64,000 nucleotides of DNA. Origin: CAWKEY01 sp963848675. GTDB lineage: Bacteria; Pseudomonadota; Gammaproteobacteria; Methylococcales; Methylomonadaceae. Made by a program: the position numbers and the translations under genes. Each line of letters opens with the position of its first letter. Position 1 is the stretch's first letter. Below are positions 35,282 to 43,077 of the stretch, piece by piece. The notes under the pieces were generated by a model, which worked only from the letters and a program-made list of their open reading frames with translations, was not told the DNA's origin and ran no database searches. The stretch covers positions 1-64,000 of the forward strand of contig CAWKEY010000068.1 of NCBI GenBank assembly GCA_963848675.1, read 5' to 3'.

Positions 35282-37366
35282 TTATTCGATGATGACTTCA
35301 TCGGAAGTCGAAATACGCTTCAGTCGTTGCATTAACACATTCCAGTCTAGGCGTGGATTATAGCCGATCACATCGATCCGCGGCAGACCACCGCCTTTAA
35401 TAATGTAATAGCCCTGCTTGGCGGGCTCTACACCCATCAACTGACAAACGCCGTTATGTAAATAGCAGCCCATGCCGATTTTGTCGTACATGAAAGTTTC
35501 AAACAGCCCCATAAAACTTCTCGACAGCACATCCGCCGCACCGCCGCCACCGATGCTGGCAATGTTTTTGACCGCCTTCTGACTGATCCGATGACTGGAA
35601 TCATCGTCGTCGGGGGTTCCTAGCCAAGCGTAAAAAGTGACGGGCTGCCAGTTTTCCAGGTACAAATCCCTGACAAATCCCGATAATTTGCCTTTAATGC
35701 CGCCAAATTCAAATTTTCGGGTTAATTGATCCAGATCCAAATGATCAATTTCCAGCTCGGCATGCAGTTTAGGGAAATCAGTAAACAAGCCTGAGGATGC
35801 CAGGTTAGAAATTTTTACTTCGCCGTCAAACACCTTGATCATCAACTCCCCGCCCAAACTCAAGGTCTTGTTACTGTAATTCACGCTGGGAATTTGTCCG
35901 CTGATGTTGCCTGAAAGCGGCGTCCAGTTTAAAGCCTTAGATAATTGTTCCAGCGACACATTATCAACATTGCCTGCAAAGTACACTTCAGGCTCTTCCT
36001 GTTTTTGTCTTTGCCACTTAAATGCGTGTATGGCAATTTCGCCACCTAAAAACGGTAATTTCGTTTTATCCAGCAGCCGAATGCTCTTCACCTTAGTTAA
36101 AAATACCAAATTTGAGGGGCCAACCGGCAAGGCTCTTACTCGAAGCTCATGCCAGCCCAGTTCCGATGACTGATTAAATGCCTCGTCACTAGCCCAGTTA
36201 ATCCTGCCGGCACCGCCCTTCAAACCGAAGCGCGCCGATTCGTCTTTGATATCAAGCTCGTTAAAGACCAGCTTGATATCTGTTACCGCCTGCTGCTGCA
36301 CCGATATATCGGCTTTTAAATGTCCGTCCAGCGACACGCCTTCCAACGCGGTCGCTTCAAAAAAAGGCTTAAGATAAAGCGCCGACACCTCCTGCAAATT
36401 GTCACTGTTCAACGAAAGCTGCGCCTGCTCAACTTTCAATGCCTTGCCAGTTTGAATAAACGCACGGCCAATTACGGTAACCACCCGCGGATGCTGGTAT
36501 TTGGCAGACCGAATTTCAACCTGTCCGTTGGCCGGGTTCCAGGCGCCTTCTGCATCCAGCACAATAGTTTGCGCGCCGGCCGACAGATACAGTGGCTCTG
36601 CATACAAGGCCCCTGCTTTAAATTCCGCATGATTTTGCCACTGCCATGTACCTTGCTGGATGTGGGCGTCCAACTGAGTTTCCAGCAGCAAATTTTCGAC
36701 GGCAAAACGTCCGTCTTCGGTTTGCCCGGATAAATCATACAATTCGGTGGCCAGAATAAACTCTTTTACCTCATCACCACTTCCCGAAGCATTGAGCTGA
36801 AAACTGAGCTTGCCGTTTTTCAGCTCCAACAGCTTGGGGGGTAACCACTTTTGGACTAATTTACCTTCCACCGCTTTGGCGTTGATCCGCAACGTCCATT
36901 GCAAACCTGTTTCTTCGGCATCAATATTGAAATGCGCGCCCGCCAGTTGCACTTGGTTTAAATGAAATTGACTGTGGTTTTCTTGAATATGAAAAGAGAA
37001 ATTCGCGCTCGGCGACTGCCATTGTTTCGATTGCAGCTGCGCTTTGCCCTGTTTGCATAACAATGCTTTATTTTGCCAAGTAAAAGCAGAGCAACGGATG
37101 TTGACTAGGCTCAGATCATTAAAAGGTTTCGGCAGCGTTAAGGTATTGATGGTCAAGCCCAGTTGCTGCGGGCTTTTAGCCAAATCGGTCAAGGCAATCT
37201 GAATGCCTTTTAATTGCCAGTGTTTAGCTTCCATTACCGCAATATTAAGCGATAGCCCCTCCAGAGCATTGGCGACGGGAATGATTGAAAGCACGGCAAG
37301 AATCGACAGCGATCTCACCATCACCCAGGGCAACCGGCAGATCACCCCAAACAGCCATCTCAACAT
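35282..37366 (-). CDS. ydbH: YdbH-like AsmA-type envelope lipid-transport protein
   Basis: 694-residue inner-membrane-anchored periplasmic protein. One hydrophobic N-terminal segment (VRSLSILAVLSIIPVANAL) is followed by a very long beta-rich body, as expected of the bridge-like AsmA clan that moves phospholipids between membranes. The C-terminal third (GKLSGFVRDLYLENWQPVTF, then IASIGGGGAADVLSRSFMGL, then GCYLHNGVCQLMGVE with two Cys) matches the YdbH domain. The start at 37366 overlaps the cysM stop (TGATG). In E. coli YdbH works redundantly with TamB and YhdP. The YdbL-like lipoprotein follows directly. Confidence 0.85.
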   Translation of the reverse strand: MLRWLFGVICRLPWVMVRSLSILAVLSIIPVANALEGLSLNIAVMEAKHWQLKGIQIALTDLAKSPQQLGLTINTLTLPKPFNDLSLVNIRCSAFTWQNKALLCKQGKAQLQSKQWQSPSANFSFHIQENHSQFHLNQVQLAGAHFNIDAEETGLQWTLRINAKAVEGKLVQKWLPPKLLELKNGKLSFQLNASGSGDEVKEFILATELYDLSGQTEDGRFAVENLLLETQLDAHIQQGTWQWQNHAEFKAGALYAEPLYLSAGAQTIVLDAEGAWNPANGQVEIRSAKYQHPRVVTVIGRAFIQTGKALKVEQAQLSLNSDNLQEVSALYLKPFFEATALEGVSLDGHLKADISVQQQAVTDIKLVFNELDIKDESARFGLKGGAGRINWASDEAFNQSSELGWHELRVRALPVGPSNLVFLTKVKSIRLLDKTKLPFLGGEIAIHAFKWQRQKQEEPEVYFAGNVDNVSLEQLSKALNWTPLSGNISGQIPSVNYSNKTLSLGGELMIKVFDGEVKISNLASSGLFTDFPKLHAELEIDHLDLDQLTRKFEFGGIKGKLSGFVRDLYLENWQPVTFYAWLGTPDDDDSSHRISQKAVKNIASIGGGGAADVLSRSFMGLFETFMYDKIGMGCYLHNGVCQLMGVEPAKQGYYIIKGGGLPRIDVIGYNPRLDWNVLMQRLKRISTSDEVIIE

Positions 37367-38256
37367 CAACCCGGAAAAACACCCGTCGATAAATAGCGGT
37401 CACCTCGGTCACAAACAATAACCACAATGACCGCATTTTCCAGCTCTAGAGCTAATTTCAATGCCACGGCAACGGCACCGCCCGATGAAATGCCGGCAAA
37501 AATACCTTCTTCGGCCGCCAAAGCGCGCGTGGTTTTTTCTGCTGTGTCCTGATCGACTTCAAGAATTCTGTCAACCCGCTCCGCTTGGTAAATTTTGGGC
37601 AGATATTCTTTAGGCCAGCGACGAATGCCGGGAATTTTAGATTCGCCTTCCGGCTGGACGCCGATAATCTGAATCGTCGGATTTTTTTCTTTTAAAAATT
37701 TTGATGTGCCCATGATCGTGCCGGTCGTACCCATGGAGCTGACAAAATGTGTGACCGCGCCACGAGTATCGCGCCAGATTTCAGGCCCCGTGCCTTCATA
37801 ATGCGCGCGTGGATTGTCAGGGTTGGCAAACTGATCCAGAACTTTGCCTTTGCCATCGGCTTCCATTGCTCTGGCTAAATCAATGGCCGCTTCCATACTG
37901 CCGGCCGCCGGGGTCAGAATGATTTCTGCGCCATAAGCTTTCATCGAGGCACGGCGTTCCTCGCTCATATTGTCGGGCATGATCAAGGTCATTTTATAGC
38001 CCTTGATAGCCGCGGCCATGGCCAGCGCGATGCCAGTATTACCGCTGGTTGCTTCAATCAGACGGTCGCCCGGTTTGATTTCGCCGCGCTTCTCCGCATG
38101 TTGAATCATGCTCAGCGCGGGCCGGTCCTTTACAGAGCCCGCAGGGTTGTTGCCTTCCAATTTCGCCAGAATAGTATTGTTGCTTGCACCCGGCAAACGC
38201 TGAAGCCTGACCAAAGGGGTATTGCCGACAAAGGATTCTATGGTTGGAAAGTTCAT
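37366..38256 (-). CDS. cysM: CysM, cysteine synthase B
   Basis: 296-residue O-acetylserine (thiol) lyase of the CysM type. NPAGSVKDRPALSMI carries the PLP lysine, EATSGNTGIALAMAAAIKG is the Asn loop, and GISSGGAVAVAL closes the cofactor site. CysM enzymes can use thiosulfate as well as sulfide. The start at 38256 matches the family N-terminus (MNFPTIESFVGNTPLVRL). First gene of the operon that continues with ydbH; it is divergent from hemF over about 120 bp. Confidence 0.93.
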   Translation of the reverse strand: MNFPTIESFVGNTPLVRLQRLPGASNNTILAKLEGNNPAGSVKDRPALSMIQHAEKRGEIKPGDRLIEATSGNTGIALAMAAAIKGYKMTLIMPDNMSEERRASMKAYGAEIILTPAAGSMEAAIDLARAMEADGKGKVLDQFANPDNPRAHYEGTGPEIWRDTRGAVTHFVSSMGTTGTIMGTSKFLKEKNPTIQIIGVQPEGESKIPGIRRWPKEYLPKIYQAERVDRILEVDQDTAEKTTRALAAEEGIFAGISSGGAVAVALKLALELENAVIVVIVCDRGDRYLSTGVFPG

Positions 38257-38379
38257 GACTGACTCGCACACAAATAAAGAATGGCTCGATTATCCCATAA
38301 AATCAGCATTTCATTTGCCGGCATCTGACAAAAACTGTTAGATTTTCCGCCTGTTTAATTAAATCCCAACAAGCCACGC

Positions 38380-39294
38380 ATGAATACTGACGATATTGCC
38401 AAAGTAAGAACCTATCTGCTCAATTTGCAAGACGCTATTTGCACCGCCTTGGAAGGCGAAGAACCTGAGGCCCGGTTTATTGAAGACAACTGGCAACGTC
38501 CCGAAGGAGGTGGCGGCAGAACACGGGTATTAGCCGGAGGCAGCGTCATTGAACAAGGCGGCGTTAATTTTTCCCATGTCTCCGGATTTAGCCTGCCGCC
38601 TTCGGCGACGGCTAAACGACCGGAACTTGCCGACCGGCAGTTTCAGGCCATGGGCGTGTCGCTGGTGATTCATCCTGAAAATCCTTATGTGCCCACCTCT
38701 CATGCCAATGTGCGCTTTTTAATTGCGGAAAAACCCGGCGAACCTACCATCTGGTGGTTTGGTGGCGGCTTTGATTTAACGCCGTTTTATCCGTTTAAAG
38801 AAGACGTCATGCACTGGCATCAAACCGCCCGCAGCGCCTGCCAACCTTTCGGTGACGACGTTTACCCGACTTATAAAAAATGGTGCGATGAATATTTTTA
38901 TCTTAAACACCGCGATGAAACACGCGGCGTCGGCGGACTGTTTTTTGATGATTTAAATGAATGGGGCTTTGAGCGCAGTTTCGCGTTTATGCAAAGCGTG
39001 GGCAATCATTACATCGGTGCCTATCTGCCCATTCTGCAAAAACGCAAAACTATGCTCTATGGCGAGCGGGAACGTAATTTCCAGCTGTACCGGCGCGGCC
39101 GCTATGTCGAATTCAATCTGGTCTACGACCGCGGCACCCTGTTTGGCTTGCAATCCGGTGGTCGCACCGAATCCATTTTGATGTCCATGCCGCCGGTAGC
39201 GCACTGGAAATATAACTGGCAGCCTGAACCCGGCAGTGCCGAAGCCCGTCTTTATGAAGATTATCTGCAGCCACAGGACTGGCTGGGAAATTAA
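38380..39294 (+). CDS. hemF: HemF, oxygen-dependent coproporphyrinogen III oxidase
   Basis: 304-residue aerobic coproporphyrinogen oxidase of haem synthesis, converting coproporphyrinogen III to protoporphyrinogen IX. PTSHANVRFLIAEKPG, WWFGGGFDLTPFYPF and GRYVEFNLVYDRGTLFGLQS are the family signatures, and length matches E. coli HemF (299). The use of O2 points to an aerobic or microaerobic organism. Single gene; its 3' flank is a cluster of REP repeats. Confidence 0.95.
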   Translation: MNTDDIAKVRTYLLNLQDAICTALEGEEPEARFIEDNWQRPEGGGGRTRVLAGGSVIEQGGVNFSHVSGFSLPPSATAKRPELADRQFQAMGVSLVIHPENPYVPTSHANVRFLIAEKPGEPTIWWFGGGFDLTPFYPFKEDVMHWHQTARSACQPFGDDVYPTYKKWCDEYFYLKHRDETRGVGGLFFDDLNEWGFERSFAFMQSVGNHYIGAYLPILQKRKTMLYGERERNFQLYRRGRYVEFNLVYDRGTLFGLQSGGRTESILMSMPPVAHWKYNWQPEPGSAEARLYEDYLQPQDWLGN

Positions 39295-39300
39295 GACGGC

Positions 39301-39406
39301 TGTCATTCCGACCAACGGGAGGAATCTTGGGGGGCATCCGTTCAATAAGATCTCTCCTATCGTCGAGATGACAAGGAAATTTGTCATGCCTGTGCTTGGC
39401 ATGACA
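39301..39406. repeat. Cluster of three REP-like repeats
   Basis: Three units follow hemF: 39301-39328 (inverted form of the 862-890 repeat), 39347-39373 (AAGATCTCTCCTATCGTCGA followed by GATGACA), and the palindrome TGTCATGCC-TGTGCTT-GGCATGACA at 39382-39406. All carry the GATGACA/TGTCAT edge shared by this family. Confidence 0.65.
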
Positions 39407-39487
39407 AAGCATGCTATAAGCTGAAGATTGGTGTTAGCTTTTTAAATAATTAGAAATCAGTATTTTACTGATCAGACTGTTAAGGGC

Positions 39488-41167
39488 ATGACGATGGAAA
39501 CGGACCATAAAAAACGGCAGCATTATTCCGATGTGCTTGAACATCTGAAAACCTATTTTCCATCTCCCGTGTCCGATCCGATCATGGATGGTTACTTTGT
39601 TCATTCCATTTCGCGTTTTCTGGATCAGGTGGACAGCTTAAAATCCGTCAAGCCCTTGCTGGGAGCCGGCATCAAAAATAACCATTACGAAACAAGCCAA
39701 CAGGCGGTATTCCCGGAAAATATCAGCTCTGTTGAGAAAATCACCGCGTTGTTGGCTGATTATTGCCAGGGCATGACCATCTGGTCTCATCCCAACGCGC
39801 AAGCGAATGTCACGCCGCTGTCCACCATCTCTAGCATCACCGCATTTATCGCGGCAGCCATGTATAACCCCAATATCGTTTCGGATGAATATGCTGCGCG
39901 TTTTACGGAAGCTGAAATCCAGTCTGTCGCCATGCTGTCCGATTTGATTGGCTATGACTCGCTACAGTCCGGCGGCTTGTTTACCTTTGGCGGTACTGGA
40001 ACCCTTCTTTATGGCTGTAAATTGGGGATTGAAAAAGTGCTGGGTGGACGTGGCATGCAGGAAGGCATTCGCGGAAACATCAAAATATTCTCCTCGGATG
40101 TGTCGCATTATTCGCATCGAACTGTTGCCGCCTGGCTGGGTTTGGGCATGAAAAACCTGATCGCTATTCCCTCCACCTCCAACAATGAAATATCCTTATC
40201 GGCGTTGGAAGATGCGCTGCGCGCCACATTGAATCAAGGCGACAAAGTGGCTGCAATTATTGCCACACTCGGCACCACCGATGCGTTCGGCATTGATGAC
40301 CTGGCGGCCATCGTGCATTTGCGCGACGATCTGGTCAGCGAGTATGGTCTGGATTATGTGCCGCATGTGCATGCCGATGCCGTAATCGGCTGGGCCTGGG
40401 CGGTATTCCGGGATTACGATTTCGACGACAACCCCTTGGGTTTTCATGCCCGCACCTTGCGTTCCTTAACCGATTCGCTGGAACGCATCGACAGCCTGCA
40501 AATGGCCGACAGCATCGGCATTGATTTACACAAGACCGGGTATGCGCCCTATATTTCCAGCGTATTCTTAATCAAAGACCGAAGCGCCCTGGCGCTGATC
40601 AGCCGCGTGCCGGAACAAATGCCCTATCTGTATCAGGTCGGCCATTATCACCCCGGCATCTACACACTCGAATGTTCTCGCCCCGGTACCGGCGCGTTGG
40701 CGGGCCTAGCCAGCATGTGTCTATTGGGCAAGCAAGGCTACCGCGTGCTGATCGGCCATACCGTCGAGATGGCGGAAATGCTACGCGAACGCCTGGAGCG
40801 TCACGACTGCATTCAAGTGCTCAACGACTACAACTACGGCCCGGTCACCCTGTTTCGGGTTTACCCGTCCGGCGTCGATGCCGAACAAGCCCTGCACCGC
40901 GAACTGAACGATCCCGGTTACCATAGCCAGTTAATGATGCATAACGACTATAACCGGCAGCTATTTGATTTGATTTACCAACGCGTCATGCAAGGCGAAG
41001 GCGTATTGCTATCCTGGACAACCGCCTACCGGCACACCAACTACCCGGACGCCCCCTCGGTTGCCGCAATGAAATCGTTCATCATGAGTCCGTGGACCGA
41101 CCTGAAAGCGATTGATTCGGTGGTGAATCAGGTGATGGAAGTGCGCGAGGAATTCACCAGTTCTTGA
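39488..41167 (+). CDS. Group II PLP-dependent decarboxylase
   Basis: 559-residue fold-type I decarboxylase of the Dopa/glutamate decarboxylase (group II) family. The PLP lysine is in SIGIDLHKTGYAPY, HVHADAVIGWAWA supplies the Asp that binds the pyridine nitrogen, and SGGLFTFGGTGTLLYGCKLG is the phosphate region. An N-terminal domain (about 1-90) precedes the core and a C-terminal domain runs from about 430. The substrate (aspartate, glutamate, an aromatic or a diamine precursor) cannot be read. It is monocistronic, so no pathway context is available. Confidence 0.85.
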   Translation: MTMETDHKKRQHYSDVLEHLKTYFPSPVSDPIMDGYFVHSISRFLDQVDSLKSVKPLLGAGIKNNHYETSQQAVFPENISSVEKITALLADYCQGMTIWSHPNAQANVTPLSTISSITAFIAAAMYNPNIVSDEYAARFTEAEIQSVAMLSDLIGYDSLQSGGLFTFGGTGTLLYGCKLGIEKVLGGRGMQEGIRGNIKIFSSDVSHYSHRTVAAWLGLGMKNLIAIPSTSNNEISLSALEDALRATLNQGDKVAAIIATLGTTDAFGIDDLAAIVHLRDDLVSEYGLDYVPHVHADAVIGWAWAVFRDYDFDDNPLGFHARTLRSLTDSLERIDSLQMADSIGIDLHKTGYAPYISSVFLIKDRSALALISRVPEQMPYLYQVGHYHPGIYTLECSRPGTGALAGLASMCLLGKQGYRVLIGHTVEMAEMLRERLERHDCIQVLNDYNYGPVTLFRVYPSGVDAEQALHRELNDPGYHSQLMMHNDYNRQLFDLIYQRVMQGEGVLLSWTTAYRHTNYPDAPSVAAMKSFIMSPWTDLKAIDSVVNQVMEVREEFTSS

Positions 41168-41535
41168 GCTGGGAAGAAATGATGGCGCATAGACTGGGTT
41201 GATGACTGAGCCTCAAATAATCGGCTCAAATCGGGTGGAAAAAACAACATGCCATTATCTCCGGACCATATTACAGTTAGAAAACGTTATTTAGATGACA
41301 GATTTGTTGTCGTGAGGGCTAAGATAATGATAGATAGTGCCTGACCGATAAGTAAAATAGCTATTATATAACAACAGCTTGCAGTATAATATCAATAATG
41401 AAGATGATGACCGCACCCAACCAGCGGCGCCGGGCCAAAACCTTCAAGCCATTGAAAAACAATAACAATAGAAAACGTCCCGTCAACACCAACAGGGCGG
41501 GCCCTGCCAAACCACCCAAAACTCAGGGAAAACTC
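41168..41535. other. Gap with no recognisable gene
   Basis: This stretch separates the decarboxylase from a transposase fragment. An in-frame 46-codon extension of the fragment (from 41398) is Lys/Arg/Asn-rich and does not look like part of the transposase. I see no convincing promoter, terminator or IS end. Confidence 0.4.
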
Positions 41536-41949
41536 ATGAGAGACACCTTCCCAAGCCAACAGACCATCGGCCAAGTCGACATCGCCGACATCCAGATCGA
41601 CGTGCGCTCGCGGGACGACATCCCCCTGATCCTGCTCGGCCTCCAGCACATCTATTGCAGCGATGGCTTGCGGGACAAGGTCTTCGAGATCATCAAGGAC
41701 ATCCTGCCGACGCAAGTCGTCGACGGCCAGGCCAAAGTGGTCTCCGCCGAGTTGGGCTGCCCTGGCATGAACCAATGGACCATCCTGGTGCTGGGTTGCT
41801 TGCGCCTGTGCCTGAACGCCGACTTTGACCGCATCCACGAGTTGGCCAACCAGCACCGCACCCTGCGGCTCATCCTTGGCATTGCCGAATGGGACGAAAA
41901 GATATTCTCCCTACAGATAGATATACAAAAATTTATAATTATTCGTTAG
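41536..41949 (+). pseudogene. Truncated transposase (ISNCY-like), N-terminal part
   Basis: 137 codons resembling the N-terminus of ISNCY-type transposases: MRDTFPSQQTIGQVDIADIQ, then LGCPGMNQWTILVLGCLRLC and FDRIHELANQHRTLRLILG. Shortly after ILGIAEWDEK the similarity stops and the frame ends in unrelated residues, so the catalytic part is missing. The base composition (GC-rich) contrasts with the AT-rich flanks. It marks the start of a mobile-element scar that continues to 42.8 kb. Confidence 0.6.
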
Positions 41950-42081
41950 CCTTATCAAACTTACGTCTAGAACAGTTCTCTATCAAATACTTTCATTGTT
42001 TCTAATGAACAATGATATTATGCCTATGGCTTTCGGTGCTTTTCATATTACCCTCGCTTCATGGAATTGGAGGTTTTTACT

Positions 42082-42576
42082 ATGAGACTTTTAGGTCTTT
42101 TACTGCTACTCGTCTTAACGGCTACGGCTGGGCTTGCATTTAATAACTGGCATATTTTTATTACTCCCACTGAGTTGTCGCTTGGGTTTACAACCACTCA
42201 AATCCCACTTGGGCTTGTCATGTTAGGGATATTGATTTTTATTACAATGCTCTTTCTTATGAATGTGGTCTATCTTCAATCTTCCTCACTTCTTGAAACA
42301 CGCCGCCATTCTCGTGAATTGGAAGTTAACCGAGAGCTTGTCGATAAAGCAGAAGCATCGCGTTTTAATAAATTACAAAATTGTTTCGAAACCGAATTAT
42401 CGAAGCAAACTGCAGTTAACGCGGAATTAAAATCCGAAGTATTTGCAAGAGCAAACCTACTTGAAAGTAATTTGCAAACGATGATTGAGCAATTGGAAAA
42501 TACTCTGGACGCATATATTGGCGAGTTACAAGATCGTCTTGAAAAAACCAAATATTTAAGGCCTGATAATCGCTAA
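42082..42576 (+). CDS. Small two-helix membrane protein with coiled-coil tail
   Basis: 164-residue protein with two membrane segments (LLGLLLLLVLTATAGLAF and LGLVMLGILIFITMLFLMNV) joined by a short loop, then a 95-residue cytoplasmic coiled coil (TRRHSRELEVNRELVDKAEA and on to LDAYIGELQDRLEK). The layout resembles LapA-type (DUF1049) proteins of the LPS/LapB region, though I would not assign the name. A GGAGG 8 bases before the ATG at 42082 decides the start. It lies between mobile-element scars and has no operon partner; a GACGC-CAAAAA-GCGTC hairpin follows at 42593-42608. Confidence 0.65.
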   Translation: MRLLGLLLLLVLTATAGLAFNNWHIFITPTELSLGFTTTQIPLGLVMLGILIFITMLFLMNVVYLQSSSLLETRRHSRELEVNRELVDKAEASRFNKLQNCFETELSKQTAVNAELKSEVFARANLLESNLQTMIEQLENTLDAYIGELQDRLEKTKYLRPDNR

Positions 42577-42611
42577 CAAAAGCATTAACAAGGACGCCAA
42601 AAAGCGTCATT

Positions 42612-42790
42612 ATCGGGTCAAATGAGACCGCAGCCTCCTGCCTCTGCACAGTCTAGTAGCCCAAGGGAACATCCCCCTCATGCCCTCACAGATACGTACT
42701 TGAGATTCTCACCGCATACGACTCTTCATGTCCCTTGAAAATTACCTCAAGCGGGACGAGGTTTGCAACCCCGTCCCGCATGTAGGAAAC
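42612..42790 (-). mobile_element. Group II intron 3'-end scar, possibly nested
   Basis: Read on the minus strand, the segment has a domain V-like hairpin (GAGTCGTATGCGGTGAGAAT, then CAAGTACGTATCTGTGAGG), then GGGATGTTCCCTTGGGCTAC and TAGAC, a typical intron 3' end. Directly after it comes CTGTGCAGAGGCAGGAGGCT, then GCGGTCTC and TGACCCGAT. That tail closely resembles the last 40 bases of the intact intron ending at 58703. No reverse transcriptase is present. It reads as the 3' end of one intron set inside the 3' end of another, both otherwise deleted. Confidence 0.55.
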
Positions 42791-42879
42791 GCATTGTTCG
42801 CGACTGATGCGCCTCGTAACTCAGTTCATCCTATTGCCCTAAAGCCCTCCCTCAGACGCAACTAGTCCAAAGCAACTGA

Positions 42880-43077
42880 TTAACAGCAGCGCTTAATCCC
42901 GTTCCACTTTTCATCTTGCCACTGCTTGAAAAAATCGGCCTTGTTCAAGGGCTGATGACAGGCATGCCCGGCATCGGCCTGATGATGCTTGGCATAATGC
43001 CTGAGATATTGCTCGTAAGCGTCATCACCGGAAAGACGGCGTACAAGCCGCCAGATGGTTTTGAGTTTGCCAGGCAT
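42880..43077 (-). CDS. ybdD: YbdD/YjiX-family small protein
   Basis: 65-residue DUF466 protein: MPGKLKTIWRLVRRLSGDDA, then YLRHYAKHHQ, ending EKWNGIKRCC with the conserved C-terminal Cys pair. In enterobacteria this gene always follows cstA or its paralogue btsT, and here its ATG overlaps the cstA stop (TGATG at 43077), which fixes the start. The protein has no known activity; the tight coupling argues that it assists the transporter. Confidence 0.88.
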   Translation of the reverse strand: MPGKLKTIWRLVRRLSGDDAYEQYLRHYAKHHQADAGHACHQPLNKADFFKQWQDEKWNGIKRCC

